From Butyricimonas virosa (GTDB taxonomy: Bacteria; Bacteroidota; Bacteroidia; Bacteroidales; Marinifilaceae), in assembly GCF_025148635.1 (NCBI RefSeq), contig NZ_CP102269.1, forward strand, positions 3,596,001 through 3,660,000: DNA of 64,000 nucleotides, given 5' to 3'. Every line of letters starts with the position of its first letter. Within the stretch, counting starts at the first letter, position 1. The notes under the pieces were generated by a model. The model was given only the letters and a program-made list of their open reading frames with translations, had not been told where the DNA came from and searched no databases. Both the position numbers and the translations under genes were made by a program. Below are positions 62,738-64,000 of this stretch, one piece after another.

Positions 62738-64000
62738 ATGAAAAAAAAATCAAAATGTAGGGAGTTGGTCATTCCTTTAAAAGGGAATAGGACATTCCTT
62801 GCCATGAAGTATTTGATTATCTTGCTTGTGGCATTTAATTTAAACGGATTCTCGGTGGTGAAAGCCCAGCAAATTGCGGAGTACGAGGTGGAAAATGCAA
62901 ATCTGAAAGCGTGCATAAAAAAGGTGGAGCAATTAACGGGGAAAGGGTTCCTTTATAATGGTAACGAGTTGGAACGAGTGGGGCGTGTAACTTTACACTT
63001 GAAGGATGTGGGATTGGATGATTTATTGACGAGAATATTGCAGGGAAGCGGGTATACTTACGAATTGGTGAACGGGGTTATTGCTATAGTGAGAATGAAG
63101 GATGTGCCCCAGAGAGAGGTGGAACAGGAACGTTTGAAGGGACGGGTGCTGGATGCTTATGGTAATGCTCTTCCGGGTGTGACGGTATTGATTAAAGGTA
63201 CGAACATGGGTGTCGTGACAGATACAGCCGGGCGTTTCACGTTTGCTGTTCCGAAGGAGAGGGAAATCGTGCTGGCATTTTCGTTTGTCGGAATGGAAAA
63301 ACAGGAGATTAAAATCGTTGATTTTCAGCGGGAAATAAACGTGGTAATGCGAGAGAAAGCGGGGGAATTGGAAGAGGTGGTTATCACGGGATATGGCGAG
63401 ACCACGAAGCGTAAGGCTGCCGGATCAGTGGCTGTTTTGACGAAAGATGCTTTCGAAAATAAGATTCCTACCTCGGTAGATGATATTTTGCAGGGATTAG
63501 TAGCCGGGGTTGCCGTTAAAGCTACCTCCGGGCGTCCGGGCGAGTCGTCGAAGATTAGGATTCGCGGTATAAACACGATACAGGGAGATGCCGAGCCTTT
63601 GTGGGTTATTGACGGGGTACCCTTGCAGGATGACCTTCCGGAAATTGATACCGATCAGATTAAATCCGGTAATTTGAACCAGATTTTCGTGAACGGGGTA
63701 GCGGGAATTAACCCGAGCGATATCGAGAACGTGACGATATTGAAGGATGCGGCTGCAGCAGCGATTTATGGTTCACGAGCTGCAGGCGGTGTGATCGTGG
63801 TCACGACGAAACAAGGACGTCCCGGGAAGATGAGGGTGAATTATTCGATGAGTTTGACGATGGGATTAAAACCGCAACGGGATGCTAATTTGATGAATTC
63901 GCGAGAGAAGTTAGCTTGGGAACAAGAGTTATGGGATGAGTTTTCCGCGGATGCTTTTGCTGCCAGTGCCCCTCACGTGGCGGTTGTCGGGATAACGGGA
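62738..64000 (+). CDS. SusC/RagA-type TonB-linked transporter, 5' part (runs off the window)
   Basis: The first 421 codons from ATG 62738. A leader with hydrophobic segment (about 29-45) is followed by an STN domain (about 50-120), a carboxypeptidase-D-like domain (about 130-205, RLKGRVLDAYGNALPGVTV) and the plug (VVITGYGET, INTIQGDAEPLWVIDGVPL, AAIYGSRAAGGVIVVTTK). The barrel lies beyond 64000. Same architecture as the first-locus SusC, so also sigma/anti-sigma coupled. Confidence 0.92.
   Translation, partial: MKKKSKCRELVIPLKGNRTFLAMKYLIILLVAFNLNGFSVVKAQQIAEYEVENANLKACIKKVEQLTGKGFLYNGNELERVGRVTLHLKDVGLDDLLTRILQGSGYTYELVNGVIAIVRMKDVPQREVEQERLKGRVLDAYGNALPGVTVLIKGTNMGVVTDTAGRFTFAVPKEREIVLAFSFVGMEKQEIKIVDFQREINVVMREKAGELEEVVITGYGETTKRKAAGSVAVLTKDAFENKIPTSVDDILQGLVAGVAVKATSGRPGESSKIRIRGINTIQGDAEPLWVIDGVPLQDDLPEIDTDQIKSGNLNQIFVNGVAGINPSDIENVTILKDAAAAAIYGSRAAGGVIVVTTKQGRPGKMRVNYSMSLTMGLKPQRDANLMNSREKLAWEQELWDEFSADAFAASAPHVAVVGITG

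Overview
The window looks like chromosome of a Bacteroidales gut bacterium, most likely Odoribacteraceae (Butyricimonas/Odoribacter-like). The evidence is several -7 boxes of the Bacteroidetes form TAnnTTTG (875, 9239, 13699, 27652, 49832 and others), weak or absent Shine-Dalgarno sites on host genes, ECF sigma/FecR/SusC/SusD loci, and Bacteroidetes-only families (DUF4923, DUF3078, DUF4831, TlpA-like). The genus is an inference from gene content; the other calls rest on motifs read in the sequence.

Layout. 1-13.6 kb is housekeeping and membrane physiology: an MsrB-MsrA fusion, a NifX-like protein, a CorC/HlyC protein, a DedA - Ca2+ P-type ATPase - cation/proton antiporter operon read leftward, MarC, a nucleotidyltransferase-like protein, a methyltransferase, and NudC with a urea transporter. 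13.7-26.5 kb is an envelope locus: ECF sigma, FecR anti-sigma, a SusC with STN signalling domain, SusD and a third lipoprotein, then a Gld-like ABC exporter (ATPase plus fused permease/GldG-like protein) and a TlpA-like thioredoxin. An M48 protease and tRNA-Arg(ACG) follow.

27.8-37.7 kb, just past tRNA-Arg, is a heavily damaged prophage. It keeps an integrase C-terminus, a P27-type small terminase, a 41-residue stub of large terminase, a lysis cassette (holin-like, DUF5675, DUF6808-like) and a LytTR protein. An IS21-family element sits where the head and tail genes should be. An ISAon1-like IS (ISL3-related) interrupts the left part and is itself interrupted by an IS982-family element. The right end is a 3' tRNA-Thr-like fragment (37611-37652), probably an old att site. 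A second identical IS982 copy, inverted, lies at 38.4-39.4 kb behind a terminator.

42.3-49.8 kb is a separate integrated element bounded by a perfect 27-bp direct repeat (42299-42325 and 49797-49823). It holds a 648-residue tyrosine recombinase with an unexplained ~235-residue C-terminal extension, an unusual neck-like phage protein carrying internal carbohydrate-binding-like repeats, a large terminase missing its N-terminus, and a second, diverged IS21 element. It sits directly upstream of proS.

After it come proS, pepT, a DUF3078 outer-membrane protein, a POT peptide transporter, the NAD(P)HX repair enzyme, DUF4831, a ClC channel and DUF2795. The window ends in a second ECF sigma/FecR/SusC locus whose SusC runs off the edge. 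No CRISPR array, rRNA or recognisable anti-phage system was seen.
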